A stretch of 64,000 bases of DNA, taken from assembly GCA_049487715.1 (NCBI GenBank), contig CP150557.1:434001-498000 (forward strand). The letters are read 5' to 3'. The notes below the pieces were generated by a model. That model was not told the DNA's origin. It did not search any database and saw nothing but the letters and a program-made list of their open reading frames with translations. The DNA comes from Pycnococcus provasolii (lineage: Eukaryota; Chlorophyta; Pseudoscourfieldiophyceae; Pseudoscourfieldiales). The position numbers and the translations under genes were made by a program. Shown here in pieces: positions 1 through 11,500 of the stretch; within the stretch, counting starts at the first letter, position 1, and each line of letters opens with the position of its first letter.

Positions 1-251
1 CTGCGCGTCCGTTTCCGCGTGTACCAGTATAAGTGTTAACGTGCATAGTGCTAATAGTGCTAATAAAAGGTTAGACGACTTCATGGCCATGCGAGGTTCG
101 TGCGAGGAGACGAGGCAGGAAGCGAGGCTTAAGAGGCGTGCTGCGTGCGTGCGAAATCACCACGTCGAGGCGAAATGTGAGGCCATCACCTAGGTGGCCT
201 CACTGAATATATGGCATACCACCAATAATACGCTCTTCAATACGACGGAAT

Positions 252-278
252 CACACAGCACACAGCACACAGCACACA
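252..278. repeat. AGCACAC 7-bp tandem repeat
   Basis: About four direct copies of AGCACAC. The same array recurs at 54871-54899, upstream of the multi-C2 gene, so this is a dispersed simple repeat of this genome. Confidence 0.85.
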
Positions 279-366
279 AGAAACACGTGCTGACGTAAGT
301 GGATGATGTAAGTGTATGTGCGCACGGCAAAAAAAGCTTGAATTTTTCTCGGAAAAAAAAAGGGGG

Positions 367-396
367 TTAGGGTTAGGGTTAGGGTTAGGGTTAGGG
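367..396 (+). repeat. Interstitial telomere-type repeat (TTAGGG)5
   Basis: Five perfect TTAGGG units immediately followed by the 10-mer CTACCGGGTA. Unique sequence lies on both sides, so this is not a chromosome end. Similar arrays occur at 39176-39222 and 40303-40348. Confidence 0.95.
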
Positions 397-890
397 CTAC
401 CGGGTAGGGTTGTGAGGTGGGATTTCCGACACGTAAAGTAGGGGATAAACCTCCTCCCTCACGTCACCTCCCCCCTACAAGCCCCCGACAGTCCGAGGGA
501 AGGGCTGAAGGGGAGGCGGCCAGGCGGGGGGGAGTGGTCTTCGCTGAATACAGTACAGTACGTCGTTCGTCGTGATTCGTGAAGCGAAGAAAAGTCGTCA
601 AGAAACACACGCGGCTCCTCGTCAAAGTCGCGATGCTCAGGCAGTCGACTAGGAAGGAAGGAGGGCAGGCCGGCAGGAGGGAGGCGAAGAGCGAAGAGGG
701 GAAGGAGGCGAAGAGGCGAGGACCTGAGGCGAGGCGAGGCGAGTGCGAGGTTCATCGAGGCGAGGTGGCTGCGAGTGCGAGTCTGCGAGAGTGAGCCTCA
801 TCGAGGTGGCTGCGAGGCGCATCGGAACGTCCCCCTAGGAGGTGGGAGCTGATCCTCTGACTGTGTGGTGTCGGACCTTCCTCCCGTTCC

Positions 891-918
891 GAGGTCCGAG
901 GTCCGAGGTCCGAGGTCC
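891..918. repeat. GAGGTCC x4 tandem repeat
   Basis: Four perfect 7-bp direct repeats in the gene-free left end; no function seen. Confidence 0.9.
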
Positions 919-1119
919 GAGTTTGACTTTCCTTGACGTCCCGGGAGGCGGCCATCATTCCGTGATTTCTCCATCGGCCATCACTTCTCCCCTTCCTCTT
1001 TGTATTGACTTTCTTTGCGTGTCGTATCTTCTTAGACTTTCTACTCCTGTTAAGACCTTCCTTAAGACCTTAAGGAGGCTGAAGCACTCACCTTCGAAGA
1101 CCTTAAGAAGTGAAGTGAA

Positions 1120-1120
<1 letters not shown>

Positions 1121-1150
<30 letters not shown>
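1121..1150. repeat. (TTTC)n microsatellite
   Basis: About 30 bp of uninterrupted TTTC tetranucleotide repeat in non-coding DNA. Confidence 0.9.
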
Positions 1151-1151
<1 letters not shown>

Positions 1152-1508
1152 TTGGCTTTGGTATTTGTTGTGTGGATTACTTCCTACAAGAAGCTTATCT
1201 ATACTAAGGTTAAGCATCTCTTGACTCGTTTTCTTGGAAGTCTTGGAAGACGCTCCACCACGGTCACGGGGGAAAACTCTAGAGTATATCAGCATAGACA
1301 TCTCACTCACTCACTCACTCACCTGCTGGTCATCATCTCTGGCTCTCTGTGCACACGACTGTAGCTACCTTGAAGAGGATTCAGGAAAAGGAACCAAAAC
1401 AAATCAAAAATAGCACAAGCACAAAGAAGCCTGCTCCTCCGCTGTTGGGTGCAAACCATTAAAACGAACGAACGGACCAAACCTACGGGTCTCTACGCGC
1501 TGAAGGCA

Positions 1509-1721
1509 ATGGCACCGTCGCGTTTCGCAAGAGCGCACGAGGAAGGGAGCTTGCCGCCACGAGCCAGAAGTACGGAACCGACGCGACTTGCCTCACAGAG
1601 TCGTAACCGCGTCTACGACGCGACGGCGGAAACGAGAGCGTCCAAGTCGCTGACAGCAAAATCGCCATTCGCGCCGTCGCGATTCTTTTCACACTGCCTG
1701 CAACCTTCCGTGAGGCGAACA

Positions 1722-1754
<33 letters not shown>

Positions 1755-2252
1755 GCACAAAAGACGGCGAAGCTCAAAAAAAGAGAGGAATTCTCAGCGC
1801 ACGTCTCGATGTATGAATCTGCGCAGCACGTCACCAACGTCCATCCAATCTCGCACAAAATCTTGGGTTCTTCAAGGCGTAAGGGAACACCGCCGCTCGT
1901 ACCTCCTTCGCGGAGTGTCGTCAGCCATGCCGCAGCGTCGCGCAACGCCGCGCTGAGGCGCTCAGAACCAACGAAGCTTCCCAGTCTACCACGAGCGATG
2001 GCTGCCTCGAACCTAAATTCAAGGCCATTGCCAGCACTCAAACCGCCAGAACGGGCTCCGCCACGACGCTCAGTAAGCCCGGCACCTGTCAAGATTAAGC
2101 GAACGGAAGATGTAGAAAGGCTGTGTCACGCACTGCTGCGTGCAGCAGTAACAGAGCAGAGGAGATACTACGACTCCAAGAGGAGACTCATGAAGCGAGC
2201 GGCTTCATCGTCATCAGCGAAGGAGAACAATGGGCCCGTGGCAGCAGCCTGA
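1509..2252 (+). CDS. Hypothetical basic Ser/Arg-rich protein
   Basis: I do not recognise this 247-residue protein. The frame opens without an ATG until 1509, which I take as the start. It is rich in Ser, Arg, Ala and Pro, with a run of ten Ser (about residues 72-82) encoded by a TCG repeat. The only ordered-looking part is near the C-terminus, where a charged amphipathic stretch containing VERLCHALLRAAV and YYDSKRRLMKR precedes a KENN-like end. A 159-residue open frame lies antisense, so coding strand is not proven. The C-terminal helix and normal codon variety favour the plus strand. No signal peptide or membrane segment is seen. It could be a disordered nuclear or cytoskeletal protein, but nothing assigns a function. 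Confidence 0.45.
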
Positions 2253-2286
2253 GCACGTCGTTTGACTTCTTTTGGATGCGACACGT

Positions 2287-2400
2287 TGTGTGTGTGAGTG
2301 TGTGAGTGTGTGTGCGTGTGGATATGTGTGTGCTTGGTGTGCGTGGTGTATGTGTGTGTTTTGTGTGCGTGCGTGCACGTGGGCGTGTGTTGTGCATGTA
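2287..2400. repeat. TG-rich microsatellite-like tract
   Basis: Imperfect GTGTGTGAG/TGTGTGCG tract in the 292-bp convergent spacer between the hypothetical gene and the receptor-like gene. It probably lies in a 3' UTR. Confidence 0.8.
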
Positions 2401-2544
2401 CAAATACGCGAAGATCTTTTTGAAGCGTTTATAGTCGTTCCTGCGACATCTCGTTTGTAATCCACAAATCAAATAACTGCTTTCGTTTACTAAGGCAAAA
2501 CGAGTTGTCGGCTGCCAATGCGTTTTCAAAAATAGGAGTTAAGG

Positions 2545-5500
2545 TTACGGCGGCAGCGTTGAGGTGTCCTCTTTCTCCTCAGGGAGCGGAGGTAGTGGAT
2601 GAATCGCGTTGGAGCGGTACTTTTCAGAAGAATCTTCCTCCGCCTTATTTCCATTCAACGGAGCGTCACCTTGATTGAGAACGGGCGAACGCGGTGTCTC
2701 TTCATCTGAAAAAGCAGAAAGATCGCGGGGGGTGAATGACATGACTGTCCCTTCCTGAAAGGCGATCCGGCGAGATTTTTCGTGGTGCAGCTCATGCAAT
2801 CCATGCGGATGCGCATCGTTTTTCCAATTATGAAATCCTTCGAAGGAGACGTATCTTGTGGGCTTTCGCAGAATAGCAGTAGAAGTGGCTATAGCGACGG
2901 AATGAGGCGTAAGGTCCGGAAAGGTCCGGTGCGTCGTTGCTGTGGCTGGCGTTGAGCTACTTGCACGCTGAATTCCTGTCTGCATACGCCTCATCTCATT
3001 GGCCTCAGGAGGTTCGTGAAGCGCACTTCTCAGTATAGAATTCCCAAATCGGGTCACCGTATTGATGAAGCCGGAGGTGACAGAGTATACGATGTTCTGC
3101 GCCACACTATTCTCGCGATGCAGCTTTTTCTCCCGATGCCTGACCGATACGTAAGGTATGAATACATAGGAGACCACCTTGCCCATAATTCCGCCAAATT
3201 CATGTGTGAAGTAATCCACGATCGTCTCAGGAGTGATCGTACCGCCTTCGCCGGTTTGCACGACGAGTTTTGCGAGATGAGCACTCAAGAATGTATGGAT
3301 CGTGGTGACGCAAATCGCAAAAAACATGACGACCTGAATGACAATCAGAAGCACCGAGGCTACCGTTCCGACGTATTGGTCAAGACCGAAGAAGAGCGAA
3401 AGGTACATGGTTGTAAATGCGGCGTAGCTGGCGTATCTCGCCACGCTATTTACGATCGGCATCGTGAACGGGACGTAAACCGAAACTAAAATGCTGGAAG
3501 CGAAGCACGCTCCGAGCAGCATGAGAATGCTGTAGATCGGACCGAATGGCTTGACGATTGTGACTGCGAAGGCAAGGAAAAGCTTTGTGGTCAGCGACAC
3601 CAATTCCCACCAATACAGCTGATTCGAATAATCTCGATAAAGAAATCCCAGGGAAAAATCGAGATCAGTGTCCCGCAGAATCACTTTGACTTGGTTGCGT
3701 CTGAGATAAATGCCGATCGCGAGCGGGTACAGAATGATGAAGCCAAGTGCGATGGTCGCAGGGAGTATGGCGTAATATCCTCCGTCGGCATCGAGATACA
3801 CGTCATCCTGGTCTGCATTCCAGAGAAACGTAATGGAAGATCTAGGCGACGCTGATGAATCACACGAGTCTCCCTGATTAGAGACTATGCGTGAGTCGAC
3901 TGGACGTGCCGCAAGGCCGCTAAGGGCTATCGTCAGAGTATTCGGCCATGCGACGTAGGCGAGTGCCGCAGTCACCTTGGGCATCATTCGAAAGAACCAA
4001 GAGAGCATCCCGACGATTGAGAGGCCGAAGGCGGTGCAGTCAAGCTCGCCTGATTCAACCGCTTCGTCGAGATCAGATGAAGTCATGTCTTCCGCGCGCT
4101 TATCGGCAAAAATCAGAGCTCTTGGGAATCCGACATTGTCGATTGGCATTTTGCGAAATCTTACCCTCAACGTCATATAAATCTGCTCGGCAAGCACGAG
4201 GATGAAGGTCAAAAGCAGTGCAAACAAAGGAGCCATTAGATCCAAGTAAAGGCCGTACATTTTCTTCAACCTGTGTGATTTGAGTGTGTTGGTTAGTGAT
4301 TATTGTTGTGGCGATTGCACCATAACTGGCGAGAGGTTGGGTAGACATACATTCGTGGAGAATCGTGTGGCTCGCCGAGCACGCCATGCCTCGTGCTCGT
4401 GTCATTCACCCAAGGCACTCCGTCGAATATGCACTCAGATGTGGCTATGCTTGATGCACCGCCACCAGAGGCGGTGTGGAAGACCTCGCCAAAGACCGAG
4501 ATCACCGATGGCCACTGAACACCGCTCTGCACAACGAGCGAAACAACCTGGTAATACGAGATCGCGACCTTGATTATCTGACTGTAGACTGGCTTCACTT
4601 GGTGCGTCCCCGCCAGGTCAGTATGAACTGTCAGCCAGCCGAAAAGGGCAAGCACCATGCAGGAACCAATGTACTTAAATCGCTGCAAGTGAGGCTCCTC
4701 GCATGGCAGGCATTTGCCCGCGTCCACGAATGCACGGCCGTACCCGTGAGAACAGCGCTGGCAAAACCGACCGGAGTGTCCAACTTCACATCGAAATTCG
4801 CCGAGGCAGTACGCGTCGTCACCAGGGCATTGGGCGAAGGCGAAGGGGCATGCCTCGCTGCCCCATGATCCTTTCAATGCATATGGTAAATTTGTACCAC
4901 CCATGCACTGGCCGTTGCTAGGGCACGAAGTGCACGGCTGTCCTTTTGAAGAATTTGCGTTGAAGTAATTTTCACGGCATTCGCATTCGGTCAGATTGAC
5001 TGAGGCGCGCGTCAAGCTACGTGAATTCAACGGGCAACTTGTACAAGTTGCCGAGCCTGCTGAAGGCGCATATGAATCCACATCGCAAGGATCGCACTGC
5101 GTCGAAATGGCATTGTCCTGAAAGTATCCAGGTTGACAAGGAACGCAGTTATTATCTGCCGATAGGTAGTGTCCCAGCTCACACGACGATTGCGGTGCCG
5201 GCACAGCTTCATGAGATACGTGAGAGGTCAAAAAGACGCAGGTACTGAGGTCTTCTATGTTGGGGCATATCGGTGCGCTGACGTAGACAACCCATGCTGA
5301 ACGTCCCATGCGATCATCCAACAGATACGCAGACTCCTCAAGCCAGCCTCCACCAAGATAGCTTTGTGCGATCATCCCTTCGGCATATTGGTTAGAGTTC
5401 AGACTCGTCACACCCTCCTCCTTCAGGATATCGCCGATCTTAAGAGTCAAATAGAGATCACCCCATGTCCTTGTCGGCTGTTGCAGCGAAATCTCGTCGC

Positions 5501-7972
5501 TCGCCTGCAATGCGCCATCGAGGTCAAAGACGGATATATGAAAGTTTCGCGATCTCAGCTCCTCGTTTTGTTCATCTTGCATGATTGTTTTGAGTGCCTG
5601 AGCGAAATTCGGCGATAGTCCATACGTTCTACGATCGCTGAGCAGGTCAACGCTGATTGCGCTGTTCAGCTCCGAAATTTTGTATCCCACGAGCGAAATC
5701 ACCTCTTTGCGAGAGCATTCCGTCTCGTAATCAGCTGAGCACCTCGCTTCCTCCTCCGTGACGTCGGGTGGATTAGCAATAGGCTTTGCAACTGGATAAC
5801 TTCTCTGATTGTAGCCGCTCCCAATGTACACGAATCGGCCATTCATTTCATTGAATGCTCGAATGAAGGAGATCTTTTCAAACGAATTTCCGTCGCTGCC
5901 AACCCATGTATACGTCACCCACCCACCACCTGCTTCAGCTACCCTTCTCATACGATCTTGCGTTAAGTCTCCGTCAAAGCAGCCAACAGACGCGTTAGCT
6001 GTCCCGTAGTCGCAGATATTCTTAGATAAGACTGGATCAATCTCAGCAAATTGTGCGAGCGTACGCCCCACTCTGTTTAATTAGTGTGTTAGATTGTTAG
6101 TGGTTGTTGCGGTGTGCATGTCACGGCTTATTTCGATGCACAGTCGTACATTTGACCAGGGTTCGAGCCATGTGCCAGCATCGTCATATTGTAGTCGGCA
6201 ATGAAGACGTAGGAAAGACCGTCATCACTTTCAATGAGGTAGTCTTGGTTTTTAGCATCTATTTCAGCCATGACCCGATCAAGACCGTATATTAGGATGG
6301 CTGATTTCGTGTGGCTCACAAGATTCTCCGCATTCACTGCCGAGCAGGGAAGCGCGTACAAGTCTGTGCAATTCACGACATCTTGCGAGCGCGTGTCCAA
6401 TTTAGCCACGGGCGGTCTCTCGTGATTATATCCAACGCCAACGTACCCGCTCACATCGAAGCGGTCGTACCTGAACACGTACGCTACTTTTTGATCCTCC
6501 CACGTTGCACCGCTGCAATCACTCAGGCAGCTCGCATCTCTAGGCCACTTGTACGTGACGAAACTCCCGTAATTGTCGTTCTTCCCTGCAGCTTCGAGGA
6601 GGAGTTCGTGCAGATTCGATGCGCGCGCCGACTCATGAACGTCGGAAAGCTTGCGATTAATGTAATCCTCGTACTCATGTGCAATGATTGTACCGTCGTC
6701 ACGAATAAAAAAGATATAGAAGTCGTTGGGAACTCCATCCACCGAGATTGACTTTACCTTAAATCTCGGGCCGTACGAAATCTCAACTGCCATACTCACG
6801 AGAACTTGGAAGTCGCTCGCAGAGTGCAACTCGCGATAAGCGAGACCGGCCAAATAGAGCAGATTATGCTGACTGCAGAAGTGACTGTACGAGCTATCGC
6901 ATGGCGTGATAGCGCGCGTACTCGAGTCCATAAAGCCTGAGACGGCGTAAAGTAGATCGTTTTTGCGCATCGCCTGAGCAACGGCGGTGTCGTTGGCATA
7001 CGCCCAGAGAGGTGGCCAATTAAAAAACGGCGAGCGGGCAGTAAGCGGCGTCACCTGCATCAGCGAGCTGACGACGAGGCCGGGATAGAGCTCCTCGACG
7101 TGGTCTCCACTGTAGTCCTCTCGCACCTCGCGACAGGCGCTGAGTGCGCGCCCGAAGTTCGGTAGGTGCCTGCATCCCGCAAAAACCACGCGTTCCCACT
7201 TCAGAGGGACACAAGCTGTGTCATTTGTTGCGCACTTTTCAAGAGCTTCATAGGCGGCTGTGTTCAGCTGAAATGCAATTCCACTCGCAACAGACTTTGT
7301 GACATCCCTTGCCGCCGCACTCACGTTAACGACGTCAGACATGTAAACATTCAAGTGGTCGAACCATGTGACGCCATTGCTGTTCACATTCGCCGCGGCT
7401 TGGTCCTCAAGACCGTAGCCATCTCCGCTGACGACACATCTTCTCAGCTGTGAGCTGCATATGCGCGCATGGAAGTAGAAGGCTGAGCGAAATCGAGTGG
7501 AGGTTTTGTTCTTCCAGTCTTTCGCTAGAGTCTCAAAGTCGTTTGCGTTCCGCACCTGCTGAACTCTCCACTTAACGTAATGCAGCAATCGCGAGCTTTC
7601 CATGAAAGCGCAGACGTTTCCTGTCAGTGCGCTGCATACGTCAGTACTTCTCGGCAGCGAGTTAAGGGTGCTTTCCGTTATTGTCTGGTACGTCGCCTGG
7701 AGGTCTAAATCATGTGTTGTTTTGGTGAGCTCGAGCTTCGGCAGCGCCACCTGTGAACTCGGTTGACCCGTCTGACTCCCTGGAAGCGTCGTCCTTGTCG
7801 TGCTGACTTCTTCAAGTGCGTCGGCCTGCCAGCACAAGTGAGCGAGAGCAAGTGCACAAAAAGTGAGCGAGAGCAAGTGCAAGGAAAAGCTGTGGAGCAC
7901 AACCTTAAGTCCACCGCCAACCACATAATATGTGGCCGCAAGCGTAGTGCGCCGCGACGACGACGACGACAT
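2545..7972 (-). CDS. Cache-domain / Cys-rich / multi-TM receptor-like protein (three exons)
   Basis: Three open blocks join into one gene: exons 7972-6150, 6072-4351 and 4270-2545. Introns of 77 nt (GTACGA...AAACAG) and 80 nt (GTATGT...CACACAG) both contain CACTAAC branch-like sites. Summed exons are 5271 nt, exactly divisible by three, giving 1756 residues. A hydrophobic segment at about residues 20-50 is a signal peptide or anchor. Two Cache-like sensor modules follow (about 410-515 and 585-700); the second is rebuilt across intron 1 as NPGQIVGRTLAQF. About 900-1070 is Cys-rich with GCC2/GCC3 (ephrin-receptor-like) repeats such as CVPCQPGYFQD. The C-terminal half has at least six membrane spans, resembling algal TRP-like modules, then a roughly 230-residue polar tail. 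The layout suggests a surface receptor or channel sensing small ligands; the ligand and signalling mode are inference. The start is the ATG before a Ser-rich segment; an earlier frame extension lacks support. Confidence 0.8.
4271..4350 (-). other. Intron 2 of the receptor-like gene
   Basis: 80 nt, donor GTATGT, acceptor CACACAG, with CACTAAC about 25 nt before the acceptor. Splicing regenerates an ATG codon across the junction and keeps the frame into the first membrane block of exon 3. Confidence 0.8.
6073..6149 (-). other. Intron 1 of the receptor-like gene
   Basis: 77 nt, donor GTACGA, acceptor TTAAACAG, with several CTAAC sites shortly before the acceptor. Joining restores the continuous Cache-like motif NPGQ-I-VGRTLAQF. 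Without splicing the upstream frame stops 8 codons later. Confidence 0.75.
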
Positions 7973-8551
7973 GCTCACCGAATCTTGACGCACGATGGCC
8001 GTGTGACACAACGGGCAACAACGACGTGGCAGGTGGTGGTGTGCACGGTCAGACGGTGCACGGTGCAACAACCACGTCGGCCGTTTGTAAAGAACTGTGT
8101 ACCAAATTGTCTACATACCACTAGGACTATCGTGTGCGACTTTTACCAAAAACCATCTCCATGAAGGACTTCCTAGTACTCCTTTTACCAGGTGCTATAT
8201 CGTAGTGGTATGTATGACGTCACACCCCAGACATACTTTAAAAAGTTTACTGCACATTCCTCGTTCGTCCTTCCTGAAACCTTTATTTTACAACTCCTCC
8301 GGCCTCCGCCAACCTCCTCCGCCAGTCCGCCGGCCGCCCCTCGGCGCAACGCGGTCAACTGGCCCCCGCGGTCAACTTGCCCCTGTCACCTGTCGCTGCC
8401 CGGGTAATTGGCAGAGGTGTCCCAAATTTATTTATTTACAGTATCCCCTATGTACCGGTATTCTTTTTCACACGACTGACTGCAGCCCGGCCGTTATCTA
8501 ACCGTAGTACTACAGTAGTATGTACTAACAAAGCTTTACCATGATTCCAAA
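7973..8551. promoter_or_regulatory. Spacer: promoter of the receptor-like gene and 3' end of the EF-hand gene
   Basis: No gene. It contains a palindromic TGACGTCA (CRE/bZIP-type site) at 8215-8222, about 245 bp upstream of the receptor start, and a symmetrical GTAGTACTACAGTAGTA-like stretch near 8503-8522. AAGTACTTGGTAC-type repeats begin at the EF-hand gene stop (about 8558-8583). Confidence 0.4.
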
Positions 8552-11500
8552 TCAAAAGTACCAAGTACTTGGTACTTGGTACAAGTTGCCGATACCGCGA
8601 GCGCGCAGCTGCGAGTAAGGAACGAAACTCGGAAGGGCGGTGGGCAAACCATTGGCTTCAGGCTGATACGCAAGCACGGCTGTGCGTGTCGCGGCGAGCG
8701 CGGACGCGACGCGGTGCAGAGACGTCGGCGAAGGCGTGGGATGTGACGGCATTTGTCTCGACGAAGCGCGACGACGAACCTGGTCCGGAACAAACCCTTT
8801 GGTCTTGAACGTGGGTAGCAGGTGCGGGTTCGCGTCAATGAAGTCCAGCAAGCTTCCATCCTGCGTTGTGCCAAGCAGTCGCGAGCTTGAAGGTGAGATC
8901 GGTGTGCCATCCCATCCACTCGAACTCCATCTGTGCCCGTGACTACTGGTCGCACGGCGCCCACCACCAAGGTTCGGCGCACTTGACTCCGGATACAGAG
9001 CGAGACGTGTCAAGCTTGCGGGCGAATCTAAGCTCCACGAGCTGTCATTCGTCGCACTCATCTCGGCCGACGATGCCTCGCTCCTAGGCGGTCGTAAAGA
9101 AAGGCTCGAATTGGGTCGGGTGTGATTATGGCGGCGTTGCGATGAGTGGTTGCCAGCTAAAAAGGGGGTGCCTGCCTCCAAAGCGTTGAAAGCCTTCGCA
9201 ACCGACCGAGTGTGGCTCGAACGAATGCGCGGTGCAAAATTACGGTGCTTCGTTGGCGAATCGGTCTTCTTCAAACTAGTTTCGTTCGACGTATTCGGCT
9301 TGAGTCCCTTCAAGCGGAACTGAGGTGGCACGGGTGGCGCACGTGCGGAATCTCGGTGCTCGCGAATTCGCACATCCTTGAGCGCCTCGAAAATGTGCCG
9401 TGCCCGATCGACTCGATAGGTAGAGGTCTTTCTTGCATGTGCCTTCACAAGATCGAGCGACGGCTTAGGGAGGGTCTCAAGCAAATCCTTGCGAGGGATC
9501 TTTAGCACCGTTGTGCCCTCCTCTATCACCTGCACTACCTGCCCTTGCGGTGAGTCGAGCAGCGCAGCCTCCCCGATGTACGACCCAGCACGCAGGTCCA
9601 TTATGCGCAAGCACAGCCGACCCTTGATCCAATTCGCTTGACGATCGAGGAGAGGTGCAATTTGGTTCGCCATCAGACTTCCCGGGAAGTCTGCAACCGC
9701 GCTGGCATCAGCGCAGCCGCGATACAGTCTCACGCATCCGTCGAGCACAAGGTAAACGCTCGAATCAGCAAGGTCGCCTCTGGAAAGGGAGGCGGCGTTT
9801 CTTTTATCGTCTTGCTTGGCTTTTCGCTTTTCGTCAGCCTTTCTCTCTTGCAAACTTGGCTTCGTGCGTCGAGCCATTTTCGATAGCTTCGCACGCTGCG
9901 CCTCGCGCGCTTCCATGAGGCGCGTAATAATGTTTGGCGCATACTGCTCGGGAGGCGTGTCAAAAACTAGCACATCCCCCTTGTGGCACTTGTTCAGCTG
10001 TACATGCACACTGAGGCGGCGCATGTCGATCGTCGGCAACTCCTCGAAAAGCGCGTTCGAGCGAAGCTTCTCGAGAATGAGCTTCGTCAATTTCGCATTC
10101 TTGATCATCTCTTCCTCTGCACGCCTGCGCGCCGCCTCGCGCTCGCGCAGCTTGTCAAGCTGACCAAGAGCTGCAAGCTCAACGTTGTACTCCGTGATGG
10201 AAACAAAGAGGTACTCCACAAATTCCACAAACTCATCCTCGTCGAGCATGCGATTGTTGTCGCGGTCAAATTTCTCAAAGTATTCGCGCAGTGATTTGTC
10301 GTCCATGGTCGATCCTGTCCATAGCCTGAGTATATCCTTGACAACGGGTGCAAATTCCTTGAAATTCAGGCAGCCTTCATCTTCCTCAAGTCCGCCCTCG
10401 TCCGCCGCGGCAAAATTTTCCATAATCATCGTACGAAATTCCGTGTTCTCCATCGTGTCAGCAAGTTTTTTCGTCATCATGAGACAGACATCGCGCGTGA
10501 CGTCGTGGCGAATTTCCGTCGAGCGCTTGATGAGGTTTACAAGCATCTGTCGTGGTGTCACGTACGTCTCCGTGTGGTTGTGGCTCATTGCAGAGTCCTT
10601 CGTGTTGCCAGTCCATTCCGCAAGAAGCTTCATTGTGCTCATCATCGACGCTGCGTTGAAGCTAATGATGCACTGCACGAATTCGATGAACTCTTCCAGA
10701 TCAAGACCTTCGTCGTGGTCCAAGTCAACCTCGTCGCGCAACTTCATGACGCGATCGAGCTCGATGTCAACGTTCGCGAGTTTTCGTATGGAGGACACAC
10801 ATGCCTCCTCGAATTCGGGTGACACGAGCGTTCCAGATTTGTCGGCATCTGCTACCCGAAAGCAATCTGTGCAGAGCGGCACGAATTCATCGCGTGTCAG
10901 TGCCTGCAATGCACGTCGAAGCACCTGCCCCGCACCAAGAAAGCACGCGAATGCAGTCGGCGGCATGCTCGCGATTGGCCTGGTGTGGTCGAGCTCGTTT
11001 AACGTGTCATCCTCCTCAGGCGCCATGCTGGCTGCTCGTGAGAGTGAGAGACTTGTACTTGCCGACAACTGGCCGCGCGAAGGCGTTGATGGATCAGGCA
11101 TGGCACTTGCGCGGCGCGTCATCGATGGTTTGCTTTCCATCGTGCGAGATGAGGTGGTGGCGGCAAGTGTTGTAGCTCGCTGTCGCGTGCCAGTATCGCT
11201 CGCGCTTCGTTCCACTGCCCCTCCGCCATCGTTGTTAGCACTTTCGTCGTGCGTCGCTGCTAACGACCGCGCGACTTTCTTCATGATGTCAGCGCGCGAA
11301 AGCGGTCCTCCGATTCGAGTTGGACGCTTTGCATTCGCGAGGCCAGCCGCTGACTGTTCGTGCTGCTGTGATACGTCGTATGCGGCACTGTTCTGTCGGC
11401 TCACGGAAGTAGGCAGCGAGTGTTGTTGGTTTAGCTTGCCGTCTTCGAAGATATCCCCGTTGAAATGAGTTTTATCCCACCCAACCGACGCCTCCGCTAT

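Larger units (their letters stand above)
1..1508. other. Repeat-rich region, no convincing gene
   Basis: No open frame here looks like a protein. The stretch holds an AGCACAC repeat (252-278), five TTAGGG units (367-396), a TACCCGGTAG-type 10-mer (397-406), GA-rich GAGGCGAGG-like DNA (about 650-800), four GAGGTCC units (891-918), a TTTC run (1121-1150) and a CTCA run (1302-1322). The small open frames are low-complexity products of these repeats. Confidence 0.6.

Noticed and set aside
367-396. Chromosome end
   Set aside because: TTAGGG array is only five units long and flanked by unique DNA, so the window does not end at a telomere here.
6149-6165. A GGTTCGA-like tRNA T-loop
   Set aside because: It lies in the coding region of the receptor gene and no acceptor or anticodon stem can be built around it.
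10185-11468. 427-residue plus-strand Ser-rich frame
   Set aside because: Antisense to the EF-hand gene, no domain found.
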